NCBI GenBank assembly: GCA_958450365.1
Contig: CAUEEP010000939.1
Coordinates: forward strand, 2,170,001-2,234,000
Direction: 5' to 3'
Origin: Mesorhabditis belari
Taxonomy: Eukaryota; Nematoda; Chromadorea; Rhabditida; Rhabditidae
DNA: 64,000 nucleotides
The notes beneath the pieces were generated by a model. It was given only the letters and a program-made list of their open reading frames with translations. It was not told the DNA's origin and ran no database searches. Made by a program: the position numbers and the translations under genes. Each line of letters starts with the position of its first letter. Positions within the stretch are counted from its first letter, which is position 1. Below, one piece after another: positions 13,401 to 28,400 of the stretch.

Positions 13401-16400
13401 AAAAGAAAAGCAGAAAAGCTGGCCTTTTTTTACTCGAAACTAACAAGAGGATGCCACAAAATGACAGATTTTAACGCCGTTGAGATTCAAACGCCTATCG
13501 GACAAAGGGAATCCGATGCTGTATTCAGTTTTTGCTCATATTCAGCTTCTGCTTAAGCTTCTTAAGCGTATTCTTAAGCTTCTGCTTTGGCTTGAACCTT
13601 TACGGTTAACGGCGGGGGGTAGCGATTAACTTGAACCTTAACGGTTAACAACGGGGGTCAATTTTTTGACCAACTTGCATCCCGCTTTTAGATAGGTTTA
13701 TGTTAATAAATTTTGATAAAACAAATAGTTTCCAAAAGCTAACGTTCTAAGCTATCTAAATCTTATTAAAATTTCCTGATCTGACAAGTTTAAGGTGCTT
13801 AAAAATGAGCTGCGAGTTGGCCCAAAAAATTGACCTCCGCCGTTAACCGTAAAGATCCTTCGGCTTCTTAAGAAGCTCAAAATTCCCTATGGATCCCTAT
13901 TCCCTATGTCAAACATCTCGCGTTTCGCAAAGCGTTCTGCAAAAATTAAAAACGGATTCAAGATCCCGATTGCCGACTCTATAAGATGGAGGCAGAAGGT
14001 CAGCTCTTTCTCTCACTTGTTAGAAGATTTTTGTACTCTTGAAAGTACTTTAACACTGTAAAATAAAAGATTAAAGACAAATTTACCATTTCACTTTCTT
14101 CTCCAATCGGTTCTAAATCAGAGAGCCGCTTTCGGGCTTCTAAATTCGCAAAAACTTCGTCGACAATTGATCGCTCTTCATTTGCATTTGAAATGACTAA
14201 AGATCTTCGCATAATTATGTTTATTTAGTTTTATAAAATCTACTTATTATAAAATCTAGTTATAAAATCTACTATATTTTTACTTAGTTATAGCTAACAA
14301 TTTGCAATATTAGCCTTCAATTAATACTGGTTTCAAGAAGTTTTGCTGGCGTTGATTTCAAGCAAATTTGTGTCCTTCAAGGTTCTGGACTTATGCTATA
14401 TTACATCACAGTAATATAGCATATGTCAGGTATCACAGTATACCCTTAAATTACAGTATACCAAGGTATTACAGTCTATGCTTAAAAGTATACTGTAGTG
14501 TACTGTAGTGTACTGTAGTACTTCATTTAATATAAAATATTCAACTCACTTTGCTCATCCCCATCTCGCCAGGACATTTCCCGTTGCAGCTCTTGTAGCA
14601 TAGAAGAGGTTTCCGTTGGCTCCTAAAGTTTGAAATGACTTTAAAACTACTGTAACTAATGTCTAGGTATCGGTACACGATTTTTAGATAGATATATAGG
14701 TAGATAAGTACACTATTTTGTGCCTCAATTGTAGTCGGACTCGTCTCAGGTGTCTGATAGTTTTCCATTGTCGACTCGTTCATCAAACCCGGTGTAATCG
14801 AGTAGTCCAACTCTTCAACTTCTTCTAAAGAAAAATTCTTCTTCGACTTCTTCTCCTTCTTTAGATTGGCTATGAAAATCCTAATACTGTCTGATCATTA
14901 TCATAAAGCTCGTCCAATATCTACCGTAACGGATCTTGGCCAAGTCCGATCAGCTTACTGGCATAGGATTGACTCCTTGCATGATCTAGGCTGGCTTCAA
15001 GGTGGCTTGGCTTGGCCAATCTATTGATAATGAGCTTCTACCAAATCTGTAGAAAAAAGGAACCAAATTTGTAGAGAATAAACTAGAGAATACTTTATGA
15101 TAACGATCAAACAGTATTACTATTTGGGTTGGCTTCAAGCTAGACTTGTGTAGGCCAGCTCAAGATCTGTCTAGGCCAGCTCATGGTTAATCCTATCCCA
15201 GATCTCATCAGTCCTAGCCCTATCTCAGATCATGGTAAATGAATATTCAAAAATGGCCTTGCCTAGCTTTGCTTTCAGCCTAGAACAGTTGTTGGGAGCT
15301 ATGGAAAAGTTAGCAAGTTAGAAAAGTAAAGAGTCAGAAAGTTAAAGATTTTATAAGCTTTCGTTACGGTAGATATTTACAAGGGAATGTTCTCAGCTCA
15401 AAGATGAGAATCGATTTGAAACCGGGTGCATCATAGAATGAGAAATGCTAATTCCGAATCTACAAAGCTCCCTTCTGAACCTATATTTTAGCCTACGTTT
15501 TACTCGATTAACTACTTTGAAAACTAAAATTTTTATGAAAAATCTTTAGAAGCTGCAAACTACATAAATATTAACATATTAACATTGTAGAAAAACATAA
15601 ATATGGATCAAAAATGGATCAAAAATCAAATGTATCAAAAAAGGATTTTCCAAGAAAGCAAGGCTAGGGGAGGATTCGAACCAAAGCCAAGAAAGCCAAC
15701 CAAAGCCAAGAAACTTCATAGGTTTCATAGACAACCACACTATCCGTTAGACCATAAAAGCTATTAGAACAATTCCTTGTAGCTCAGCTTACCTCTACGC
15801 GTTTCATCAAACGATCGGTGATCCTCGGACATGGATTTTTCTTCATTCAACCCCTCACTCAACTCGTCATCACTTTGCGGTGAAGTGACGTAATCTTCTG
15901 AAAATCCAACAGATCAATCGTTAATTCTTATAGATCTTTAAAAACTTGATAACTAGACTTAGTTCCTATTAGTTTCTAACTTTTAAACGATTTCAAAACC
16001 AGCTATTCAACTATTTTCACTCACCCGAACTTGTCACATCTTTTACTTCATCGAAATTTTTCTCCGAACTCTCCATCGATTGATGCTGAAACAAATTAGC
16101 ATATAAAAGCATGAAAAAGAATAAATTTAGTCTATAGTAATGAACTAGCATCTCTTCTTTAAATAACTTCATCTCTTTTATAGAAACTTGCCCCACCCGA
16201 TTCTCCTTTTCATCGCCTTCGATGTGATGCTCGATTTCAGGGGATCTCGAAGCTAAAATAAATAAAGAGATAAATGTTTAGATAAAAAAAATATATCTAA
16301 TAATATACAGTATTTTCTCTAATAGTAGTGCACCCGAGTTGATGAGTATTATATATTTCGCAGAAGCTCAACACTCAATGCCTCACTAGATCTCATCCTA

Positions 16401-19400
16401 AGCTACATTTTCCGATCCCACATCGATAGGTTCCGATAAGCGCTTTTCGAGATTTCGAGGAATTTAGGCAACGCTCAGAGTGCACTAGTATTAGAGAGAA
16501 TACGGTAATAATATAATAAATATCTTAAATATCTAAAATATCTAAATATTAAGTTAGCAGCTAAATAACTCACCAAGATCCATCCCAACTTGAGAAGTCT
16601 TCCGGATGAAAGTTTGGTGCAATTGATGAGAATCTAAAATGGTTTTGATAGAAAATGTAAAGTAAAAATGTAAAAATGTAAACAAGAAAAAAAATGTTAA
16701 TATTCTTTTAGTTTCAATTATAGAATTATATAGAATTCTAACAGTTATATGATTTTTGAAAATCGTTTAATTTTCATTTTTTAAATTACGATTTTGGCGT
16801 TGAAACCATTCAAATAAGACTTTCGATTTTGAAATCTTTGAAAGCATTTTATCTTTGAAATCTCTTTTTATCTAGTAAAAGTCATTTCACAAAGAATTTT
16901 ATTCAATTTTTGGTACTTTTTGGTATACATCCACAAAGACTCAACTCGGTTAAGCAAAAAGCTGACAACTGACCACAGAGACTCAACTCAGTTAAGCAAA
17001 AAGCTGACAACAAGTGGCGTAGAGTGCTCGCCTGAAGTGATCAGTCGAACGAAAATCGATAACCGAGAAGACTCGGATGGGGATGCTTAACCGAGATGAG
17101 TCTTTGTGGATGTATAACCGACAAGTACCCACCAAGACAAGTACGACAAGTATTTTTCAACAAGATCTTTTCAAAAAGTCAAAAAGCCTTAACGAAAGGT
17201 TTACCTTAAAAATATCGAAATTACGAAACGAAAAGACTTTCTAAAAAGCCTAATAGTTAGTTTAGAAATTTAGATACGTTTATCCACTTGAAACCAGCTA
17301 AAGAAACCTATCTTTATGTCAATAGATAAAAGATAGAGCATAAAAAGCGGTTTATATAGTCAAATTTTCAAAGAACTTGCTTCAGCCAATCTCTTCGTAA
17401 AGGTTTTTATCGATTTTTACGAATTGCACGTTTTGACTCTGAATTTACTTGTAAGTAAACCGAAATTGACTTAAAAAGATGGGAAATTGAACAATAAACA
17501 CTTTTTATTTAGAAGAAACTATAGGTTAATTGGCGAATTTGTTATTTTTCAACGGAAAGATGAAAAGGAACGAAAAGACCTTCTGGAGCTTAATCTTATC
17601 AAGATCAAAATCAAACTTATCAAGATCAGATCAGAAACTTGTCTAGTTAGTAACCATTTAACCTTACCCAATACCTTTTTACCCACCAATCCTTTTTCTA
17701 AAAAGAAAAAGGATTGGTTCTTTTTCTAAAACAAAAAAGGATTGGCTCTTTTTCTAATTAGACACCGAACCCAAGAAGAAAAGCCCCAATAAGATCGCGC
17801 AGATTTGATTTGATAGATTTCGTGTTTTAGTTGAAAGAGAATTGGTTAAGCTAAGTTTATGCAGCACGTAAAAAAAGATTCGAAGACAATGGAGTAGAAG
17901 GGAGCCGAGAGAAACGGAACAAAACCATTTTAGAAATTTAAACAAGAAACATGGCCGGAAGATTATAACGAACAATGCAACAAATATGACGGGAAGGGAA
18001 TGTGGGGAGCGGGTAACCAAAAAACGCGCTACAAAGCTTTTACAGCTTAGAGGATAGCTTTTACAGAATGGGGAAGAAAACGTATGCGGCATGAAGAAAA
18101 CGGCATAAAAAACCGAACAACATTCACGACTCCCCCATGGATTCGGAAAATGAAAAGAATGGCAAAAGGAAATTTTTGTGTGGGGTACGGTAGCGCATCC
18201 AGGCTCTAGAAAACGCCCGCTCCGCTCAGTTCTTTAAACGTTCACTAAACTACCACTTTCTCATTCTAATGTAGAGATTTTTACAGTTTTTACGAAAAAG
18301 CACGTTTAGACTCTGAATTTACTTGTAAGTAAACCGAAATTGACTTAAAAAGATTGGAAATTGAACAATAAACACTTTTTATTTAGAAGAAACTATAGGT
18401 TAAGATCTATAAGATAAATATTACAGTGTTTTCTTCTCATTGGCATTTTGCGGTCCGCGGTCGGCAATGGTCGGCGATGGTTGTTCAATTTCCAATCTTT
18501 TTAAGTCAATTTCGGTTTACTTACAAGTAAATGGTCGGCACTATTGCCGGATATTGTAAAGACACGCTATTGCCTTTTATGCCGGATATTGTAAAGACAA
18601 GACTCGCCGCAGCACTCATTTTTAATCTCGTCAACCATCCGACAAGAATTAATGATCTTTTTAAATCTTAGAAGACATTTAGAAATCTTAGAAGACATTT
18701 AGAAGACATTAATCTTGTTTTGCAGAAAAATAATTGGCTTTTCTAATGAAATATTTGGTTCAATTGGTGAATTTGTTGATTTTAAGAGAAGGAAGAGAGA
18801 AAGAAGAGAGAGAAAGAATAGTCTAAAGCTTTATTCAGTTAGTGTACAGTAACTTTTAGCATCTTTAGCTTCTTTTAGCAATTTAGAAAACGTTTAAAAA
18901 GGAACACAAGCGTACATCTTGTACCTAAATAACAAAAAGCTTTGCTCATCGTTTTCTCCTTTCTTTTTTTTCTGTTCTTACCCGTTTCCCTTACAATTGT
19001 TAGCTACAAAAAGGATTTTTAAAAAAAGGCGGTATTTCCTTGTCATTTCTCCCCATTGATCACTTAAAGAAAAAGAAAAAGAAAAAGAAATGAGGAAATT
19101 GGTTTAAAATTGGTTTAAAATTGCTTTAAAGTTAAAGTTAAAGTAAAACTAGACTCACAAATGAATGAAAACTGTTCTGGAACGCATAAAAGAACAGTGA
19201 GAGGTGTGAAAAACGAAAGAAAAAACAGAAAACGAAAGAAAAGTAAAAGAAAAGTGCAAAAAACAGCAATCTTTCCTTGTTAATCGATCTAGATCTAGAT
19301 CGATATTGATAAAGAAGCTTTAAATGTACAATCTGGAGTTATTTAGATGAGGAGAGATAAATGAAGAGCTTTTTTTTAGGCTTTTTTAAGGTATCTTTTG

Positions 19401-22400
19401 AGATTATTAATATAAAAAGTTGAGTTTTTACTTGAAATCGCAAAAATTTGACTTTAAAAGTGTTCATTCATGGAAAAGAACAAGCAAATGATAAAGAAAA
19501 CGGAATTTGATCCAAATCGAAGCGGTCAAAAGGGGAAAAAATGGGGGGAAAGTAAGGGGAGATTCGGAGGAAGCAACAAACAATGCAAAAGATTGATGAA
19601 ATTTTGTGTTTTTTAACTTTTAGACGAATCTAAATTCGATTAGATTTACTTTATGCTAAAAATTTGAGCTTAAAAATGCTAAAAAATTGAGATAAAATGT
19701 TAAAAAGTTGGGATTAAATGCTAAAAAGCTACGGTTTCTATTTTTGATCCAATACGGCTCCAATACGGTTCCTATTTGGTTCCTATTTTGATCCAATACG
19801 GTTCCAATACGGTTCTGATTTTGATCCAATACGGTTCCTATTTAGTTCCTATTTGGTTCCTATTCGGTTCCCATTCGGGATCAAGGATCAAGATCAACTT
19901 GTGCACCGTCTGGACTAGAACCTAAAAATTTGAGCTTAAAAATGCGAAAAAGTTAGGATTAAATGTTAAAAAGCTAGGATAAAATGCTAAAAGCTACGGT
20001 TCCTATTTTTGATCCAATACGGCTCCAATACGGTTCCTATTTAGTTCCTATTTAGGTCCTATTTGGTTCCTATTCGGTTCCCATTGGGTTCCCATTCGGG
20101 ATCAAGATCAACTTGTACACCGTCTGGACTAGAACCTAAAAATTTGAGCTTAAAAATGCTAAAAGCTAAGATAAAATGCTAAGAAGCTAAGATAAAATGC
20201 TAAAAAGCTACGGTTCCAATACAGTTCTTATTTTGATCTAATATAGTTCTTATTTTGATCCAATACGGTTTCAATACGGCTCCAATACGCTAAATTAACA
20301 GATTTTGCAATTGAAATGATTGAAATGATTGAAAATTGAAATTAAAACGATTGAAATGATTAAAAATCAAAATAATAAACAAGACTTTGAAGCAATAATG
20401 CATAAAAACCCTTCTAGAATCTAGGAAATCGTTTTTGATTCATAATGAAATTGTTATGATTGTTAGGATTTCAAAATAAGCAAATAAACTTGTAAAAATC
20501 AGGTCATAGGTCGAAGGGAGAGTGAAAGAGAGAGAGAGAGAGGGAAATGGGACGGATTGTTACACACAGATGATCTCCATTGTCCACACGTAAAAAGGAG
20601 AAAGGAGGGGGGAAAGCTAAACTATTATGAGGGGATATAAATAACCGATGACTGAGGGTAGACCCTGGAAAGCCGGAGAGAGCCGGAGAGAGCCAGGGAA
20701 AGCTAGGGAAAGCCAGGGAAAGCTAGGGAAAGCTAGAGAAAGCTAGAGAAAGCTAGGGTGAGCGATGTGTCACCAGATGTTCTCCCGTTCCCCCTCCCTC
20801 CCAACCAAACAACCCTAAAAATCTCTTTTTGCTGATGTTCAACATCATAAGCTCAATTTCATCAAAACATTTAGCATTTAACCTATCGTAAATACTCTAA
20901 TAGAACGCCACTTTCTCGTACAGTCGCCTAGTGTAGTTGGATTTAGAAAATCATTTTTTTCTCAGCTTCTAGATTTGATCCAACTGCACTTTTGGTATCA
21001 AAAGATAGCTGAATTCAAGGGCTATCATTTGACACCCAAGCGAAAACTGTAGCTTAAGGAAGTGAGGAGAATTTGTCAATTTGACTACAAAGGTCTTGAT
21101 TAGATCCAACTTTTTCCCAGGCCCATGGCCAACTGGCTTGTTGCCATGGCCAACTGGCTAAGAGTCCAGTATCTTGGACGGGAGGTCGAGGGTTCAATCC
21201 CGACGGACGTCTTTTCATTGATTGATTTTGGTTTTCATTAATTTTTTTTATTGATATTGATATTGATTGATATTTATTGATATTTATTGCTATTTTATTG
21301 CTATTTTATTGATTTCTTTTCTAGCTATATATGGGTTTTTGTTCCTACATTTGGCTTTTGCTTAAGACTTTTGTTTAAAGCTTTTGCTTAAGACTTTTGC
21401 TTAAGTCTTTTGTTTAAGGCTTTGGCTTAAGGCTTTTGTTTAAGGCTTTTGCTTAAGGCTTTTGCTTAAGGTTTGTTAAAGCTTTTGCTTAAGGCTTTTG
21501 TTTAAGGCTTTTGCTTAAGGCTTTTGCTTAAGACTTTTGCTTAAGGCTTTTGTTTAAGTCTTTTGCTTAAGGCTTTTGTTTAAGGCTTTGGCTTAAGGCT
21601 TTTGCTTAAGGCTTTTGCTTGTATGTTGTACTTTTTAAGCCCCACCACTTTGTTGCTCAATGCCAGTGTGATGTGTGGATTGGGGTAAAGGGGCGACCAT
21701 TTCAACAGCGCTCATCCCCGTTCTCCATTCCACGATTCGTAAGCCTGAAATCTCATTATCTAAACGGTGAAAATGATCTAAATCATCTAGATAAATGGGT
21801 TAATAATCGGAAAAATCTCGATTTTATTCCCGGTTTTTTTAAAGCCAATTTTGTGGTTGGCTATGTCGTAAATAATGAATAAAAGATAAGAAAAAAAAGA
21901 AAAAAACAATAAAACTTGAACAAATCGATCTAAGAATATGAAAAGAAATTGCTGTTTAGCTATCTTTTAATGAGCTAGAAAAGAAGTGTTTGCAATTATT
22001 GAATACCGTACAGTACAGTACAGTACAGTACAGTACAATACAGTGCAGTACAGTACAGTACAGTACAGTACAGTACAGTACAGTACAGTACAAAGTACGC
22101 TTTAAAGAGTAATCCTACAGGATAAAGCATAAAAAATGCAAATCGAATGCAAATTATTGAGAAAAATCATGAACTGTGAATCATTTTGCGAGGGAATTAT
22201 GGAATTATGGAATTCTCGGCGATGAATCACAGATTTTCGCTGACAATTGTCATGATTAGGAGAAAAATACAGTTAGCTTTTGGATATTCTAGTTGAAAAG
22301 AAGATTTGCAAAAGCAGATATATAAAAGAAGATCTTTAAAAGAAGATATTCAAAAGAAGATGTTTCAAAGGAGATCTTTAAAAGCAGATCTTTAAAAGAA

Positions 22401-25400
22401 GATCTTTAAAAGAAGATCTTTAAAAGAAGATCTTTAAATGCAGATATTCAAAAGAAGATGTATCAAAGGAGATCTTTAAAAGCAGGTCTTTAAAAGCAGA
22501 CCTTTAAAAGAAGATTTGCAAAAGCAGCTATTTAAAAGAAGGTCTTTAAAAGCAGATATATAAAAGAAGATTTGCAAAAGAAGATATTCAAAAGAAGATC
22601 TTTAAAAGCAGATATTCAAAAGAAGATCTTTAAAAGCAGATCCTTAAGAGCAGCTATTTAAAAGAAGATCTTTAAAAGAAGAGCTCTAAAAGCAGATATT
22701 CAAAAGCAGATATATAAAAGAAGATATTTAAAAGCCGATATTCAAACGATATTCAAATTATCAAAAAGAATATCTCGATTTAAAATAACTAAAAAGTACA
22801 ATAAGGATTTTATATTTTTGAGGAAATCCTTGAGGACTTTGCTCAATCTAATGAGAAAACATTACGGATTTGCGAAAATTGGAAAAAAGAAAGAAAGTGA
22901 AGGACAAGGTCAAAATTTGGACGTCGAAAAACAAGGGAACACGGAATAAAAGAGAAAAGAGAAAGAGAAAGAGAAAGAGAAAGAGACAAAAAAGGAAAAG
23001 TATGGGAAAATTGAAACGAGAATCGGAAGAAGAGGCTGGAAGTAATGTTCTGTGTTCTAAAAGAACCAAAAGGTGTTCTAAAAGATCTTCCAATAGATCT
23101 TCAAACAGATCTTCCGAAAGATCTTCCAAAAGCAAGGTAGTTAAGCTGCTTAGTCTGGCTTGGTCTTGCCTCAATATCAGCTCGGGTTCTAGAGCTAGAG
23201 TTCTAGAGCTAGAGTTCTAGAGCTAGAGTTCTAGAGCTAGAGTTCTAGAGCTAGAGTTCTAGAGCTAGAGTTCTAGAGCTAGAGTTCTAGAGCTAGAGTT
23301 CTAGAGCTAGAGTTCTAGAGACTTGAGCTAGTCCAAGATTGAATTCCATCGAGCTAAAGATTCTTGTAAGCCTGGCTTAACTGGAACTTGTTTGACTGGC
23401 TAGCTTTGCTGCTAGAATTATCGTATTCTAGACTCTAATTTATTCTAATACTTTTATTCTCTAATAGTTCTATATTACTGTATTTTTTGACTACATTTTT
23501 CTAAAATGTGCTTTTATTTTTCAATCATTTCACAAAATTTCTTCTATTAGAGGCTGTGCTTCTATTTTTCATTGACAGTCATTTACATGAGGCAAGACCA
23601 AGCCAGACTAAGCAGCTTAACTACTAAGTCTTTTAGTCACTAAAAGACTAAAAGACTTAGTAGTTTGTAGAAAGAAAGAAAGAAAGAAAGAAAGGTTGAC
23701 TTGCTGCCTGGCTTGACAGGATTTTGTCTAGGTTGTTCTAAAACAATTTCCGAATCAAGATAGGCCAGGGCAGGACTAGGATTGAGCCTGTTCTGACTTG
23801 AATTTGGCTTAAACTTGGCTAAACCAGGAGATTTTGGTCTAGAAGCAGTCTAGTTCTAGAATTTTCGGTCTAGAAGCAGTCTAGTTCTAGAATTTTGGTC
23901 TAGAATCAGTCTAGTTCTAGAATTTTGGTCTAGAATCAGTCTAGTTCTAGAATTTTGGTCTAGAATCAGTCTAGTTCTAGAATTTTAGTCTAGAAACAAT
24001 CTAGTTCTAGAAGTTCTAGGTCTATCTAGCTTTCTGGTTTGTTCCTGGCCTAAAATACTGCTACTCAAGCCAGGAAATGCTTCAGAGCAGGACCAGGACC
24101 AGGCTTGAATCCACTTTTGGCTTAGGCTTAGGCTTACCTGGAACCTGGAAGCTCAAAAAGCACAAAACTTCTATGAACTTCTATCGATCAAGAGTCAAGT
24201 TCTTCATTTTTCTTTATGCAAATCGGCATTACACCACAAAAAAAAGCTCAAATGGGTGGACACGGTTGAGAAAATTCGAGCAAACAAATAGCAAATAGAT
24301 GTAAAGAAATCGGCAGATATAAAAAGGCGTTCGAAGGTCGAAAAAACGATGGGTGAATATTTCTCGAAACATTTCCCCTTCTCGTCGCTTGAAATTCGAG
24401 AAGGTGAATCATTTTATCAGCACAAACGAGACGAAAGGAGGATTTTTGAAAGGAAATGCGTTTGGGTGTGGATGGGATGTTGATGGGTGCAGTGTGTAGT
24501 CGATGAGTGACGAGAGATTCCTTTACAGCCACTCCTAGAGTAAATACTGATCCCATCGAAAGGTGCTGACAAGGGAATGAACCCAAACTGAAGTTCGGAA
24601 TAGCTTCGCGAGATGGTGGAAGTTATAGAATCGATTCAGAAAATAGAATCGATTACGGAGATTACAAACCGTAAAAAACTTCTTGCCAAAGGCTCTGCAA
24701 ACGCGAGATACCGGATTTTCTTTAATACTACTATTAGCACTACTATTAGTGCCCGGCGAGCCGAGTTTATGTCTATTTTACGGTTTCCAAAGCTTTTCCA
24801 GAAGCTCAACACTCTAATAGATCACTAGATCTCATCCTAAGCTACATTTTCCGACCCCACATCGATAGGTTCTGATAAGCGGCTCTCGAGATTTCTCGAG
24901 TTCCGATAATTCGAGCCCAGGGCTCTAATATTAGAGGATTTGCTTTGAAAGTTTTTGGGGTCCACTTTTAAGCGCTCTTGGAGCGGTAAGAAAGTGGTTT
25001 CAGTGGCGCAGTCGGTTAGAGGCTGGCCTTTAAATAAATATTATTACTTTGAGCTGAATATCTTTCACTTATGAATCACACTATATAAAGAAGGCGTTAA
25101 CGTTTCTTTTTCACTTTGTTTTTCTCAATGCTTCTTACTATTAGTTTTTTTTTCTTTATGCTTTTTTCTTTTACTTTTTCTTTTCAATTAAATAAGTTTC
25201 ATTTTTGATGAAAGCAGTTGTCCAAAGCTGTCTAAAGCGATCCAAAAAAACAGCTGCAATTTAAACGGTGATTATTTTATTATAAATAGGGGAACGATCA
25301 GCTTTCGCAAACGTGAATCCGAAACAAAATTATATGACTATACAAAACTATACAAAACTATATGATACGGGCAACACGATGGCATTTCTAGTTTTTACCT

Positions 25401-28400
25401 AAACGCTCTAGATTTTTTCTCGACACTGGTTTATGCTACAATGCGCGCTTAGGTATCAAAAAATAGCCCTGAGTCTCAGCTATTTTTTGATACCTAAGCC
25501 AGTATTGTAGCATAAATCAGCTTCGAGAAACACTCGCTCAAAGCTAGACTACGCAACGCTCCGCTTTGAACGAGTTTTTCTCGAAACTGGTTTATGCTAC
25601 AGGTATCATTTAGGTATTAAAAAATAGCCCTGAGATCTCAGGGCTATTTTTTGATACCTAAATGCGCATTGTAGCATAAACCAGTGTCGAGAAACACTCG
25701 TTCAAAGCTAGACTACGCAACGCTTCGCATGATCATTATGGAGCTGGGGCACTATTACAGTATCTACGGTATGTGGAAAGTGCCAGAAATAAAACTTGTT
25801 TGTTCTCGCAGCGGCACTACTTTGGCACTACATCACTTTGAGCCTGAGCCTGTATTTAAAGAAATTTACATAACAATGGTAACCTTTTTGAAGCGCGTGC
25901 TTTAGAAGCTTTAGCTTTAGAAGCATTAGTTCACGAGGAACACACTCTAAGCTGTCTTAGCCAGTGAACAATCTCCGAGCTGGCCTTGGGTTGGCCTTAG
26001 CTAGCTATTTGATCCAATCTAGGCTCACCCAATCTAGGCTGACTCAATCTAAGCTCACCCAATCCAAGCTGAGCTAATAGTGGACCAATCTAATTGTAAG
26101 CTATGATGCCAATCTAAGCTATGATGCCTAAGCCTAAGCTACAGCTCGATCTAGGCTACTTGGCAGCCTAGACAATGACTCGATGACAATGATAACCAAC
26201 GACAATGACAATGACTCGATTTGGACTGAGCTGACCTAGCTCTTTGTTCAAATCCTGGCTAGCTTGTCCCCTACTTGATCCAGATCAATCACAAAAAGTA
26301 CTGAGAAATGAAAATTGATTAAATCAATCAAATCAAAGCTAATCAAATCAAAGCTGATCTCAAAAATAGAATCAAATCATCTAATGTTGCGATACGATTT
26401 TAAGAGCCGCAGAAAACATTTCACAAATCGAACAGCTGATTTTGAAAGTGTTTTCGATAATGTTTTCAATAGGAAAAAAGCGAAAAAGGCTTCATAATTG
26501 TCAACAAAAACGGCTATATCGAAAAAATCAAAAAAATAACACTCATTATTTCTAAATCATCGAAAAAAATGGGGAAAAGTTCGTCAAATGATTGTCAAAT
26601 GATTGTTGAAGGGTGTGCTTTGTGAAAAAGTGGAAACAAACCTTTCTAGCGCACTGAATTCTCTTTTTTGCACCAAATATTACTAAGAAATGCAGAATTG
26701 AGTGCCCTAGATCTTTCTAGGGCACTCAATGCTCGTTTACGCTTAGCACAGCTTAGCAAAGAGCTTAGCAAAGAGCTTAGCACAAAGTATAGGAAAGTAC
26801 TGAGACATCAAAGCTGATCCTCAATCAAAAATAGAATAAAAGGCAATGCAAAACGGTTTATTAGGTTAAAGTAAAACAAAAGAATCAACTTAGAAAGGAT
26901 GCGTTTACATCAGCACAAAGTACACAAATTGAGCTGAATTGGTGGAAGGCTTAGGCTCAGGCTTCGGCTTCGGCTTAGGCTTCGGCTTAGGCTTAGGCTT
27001 AGGCTTGGGTTTGGGCTTTGGCTTAGGCTTGGATTAGGCTTAGATTTGGGCTTAGGCTCAGGCTCAGGCTTAGGCTCAGGCTCAGGCTTAGACTCAGGCT
27101 CAGGCTTAGACTCAGGCTTAGGCTTAGGCTCAGGCTCAGGCTTAGACTCAGGCTCAGGCTTAGGCTCAGGCTTAGGCTCAGGCTCGGGCTTCGGCTTAGG
27201 CTCAGGCTTAGGCTCAGGTTTAGGCTCAGGCTTAGGCTTAGGCTTAGGCTTCGGCTTAAGGCTTGGGGCTTAGGTAGATGCTTAGGCTCAGGCTTAGGTT
27301 CAGGTTTAGACTTAGGTTTAGGCTTAGTCTTGGGCTTAGGTCTGGGCTCAGGCTCAGGCTCAGGCTTCGGCTTAGGCCCAGGTTTAGGCCTAGGCTCAGG
27401 GCTTAAGCTTGGAACAAATTCCAAAGAATTCTAATCAATCAACAAAGAATCTTTGGAATGGAATCATTGGGAAGAAAAAAATGTGATTAGTGTCGGGTGG
27501 CCGATAAATTGGTGACCGTTCCGGAGCTTTGAAAGGAAAAAAGGAGGAGAAGAAAGGGAAGAAGAAGGGGAAGAAGGGGAGGAAGGGGAGGAAGACAGAA
27601 AAGTCCCGTGCAAACAAATAAACGGAGAATAAAATGAAGAAGAAAGAGAAGAAGAAAGGAAAAGAAGAAAAGAGACAAGATGGAATAATGATTAGATTTA
27701 TTTAAATGAGTTAGTTTCTTTGAAAAAGGAGATTGCTATCGCTTAAAGGGAAGCCAACGAGTCAAGCTTGCTCTTGAATCTAATCAATCAATTTTTAGTT
27801 TTTGCAGAAGGTAAGATCTAATTTCGGACTCTTGCTGATGCTGGCTGAACAACTGCTCCGATGGTGTAGTGGATAGTATGCTAGACTACGAAACCTGTTG
27901 CATTGATTGATCAAAAATGTTTCTTGATCACTTCTACAAGCTAGCCTAAGCCAATCCCAGCATATTTAGGTTTAAAATTGAAATTTTAAGATACCTTAGT
28001 CTCACTTGGCTTAAGAAAAATCCTAGTTTGTGTCCTTTGTGCTCTTCTAGTGCTTCTTTTCCTTTTCTTTAAAGTAATTTTGGTGTTACAGAGAGGATGT
28101 TTGGGACTTTCTAAAGCTTTTAAAGCCTCTAAAGAAGCACTAGAAGAGCCTGAAATAAAAGTTTTGAAAGTAAAGCTTCGAAACGTTTGAAATGAAAGTT
28201 TTCAACTGAAAAACCGTTCTGATTTCAGCTTTTTCCCCGTTGTTAATCGATTTTGCAATTTGAAAGTCAAAACGATTTAAAAACATCAAAGGAATTTGAT
28301 TATCGGATCAGAAAATGATCTTTTTCTCTCAAAAACGTCATCGTTCATCGAACATAACGAATAAATAAGTTTGAGGAAGCTTTAAAGCTTAAAGAAAATA

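Noticed and set aside
13900..13990. Possible extra exon after a TTTTTGCAG acceptor
   Set aside because: It hits a stop in the required phase and has no usable donor.
27023..27424. 133-codon Ser/Leu and Pro/Lys ORF
   Set aside because: A translation of the telomere-like hexamer repeat.
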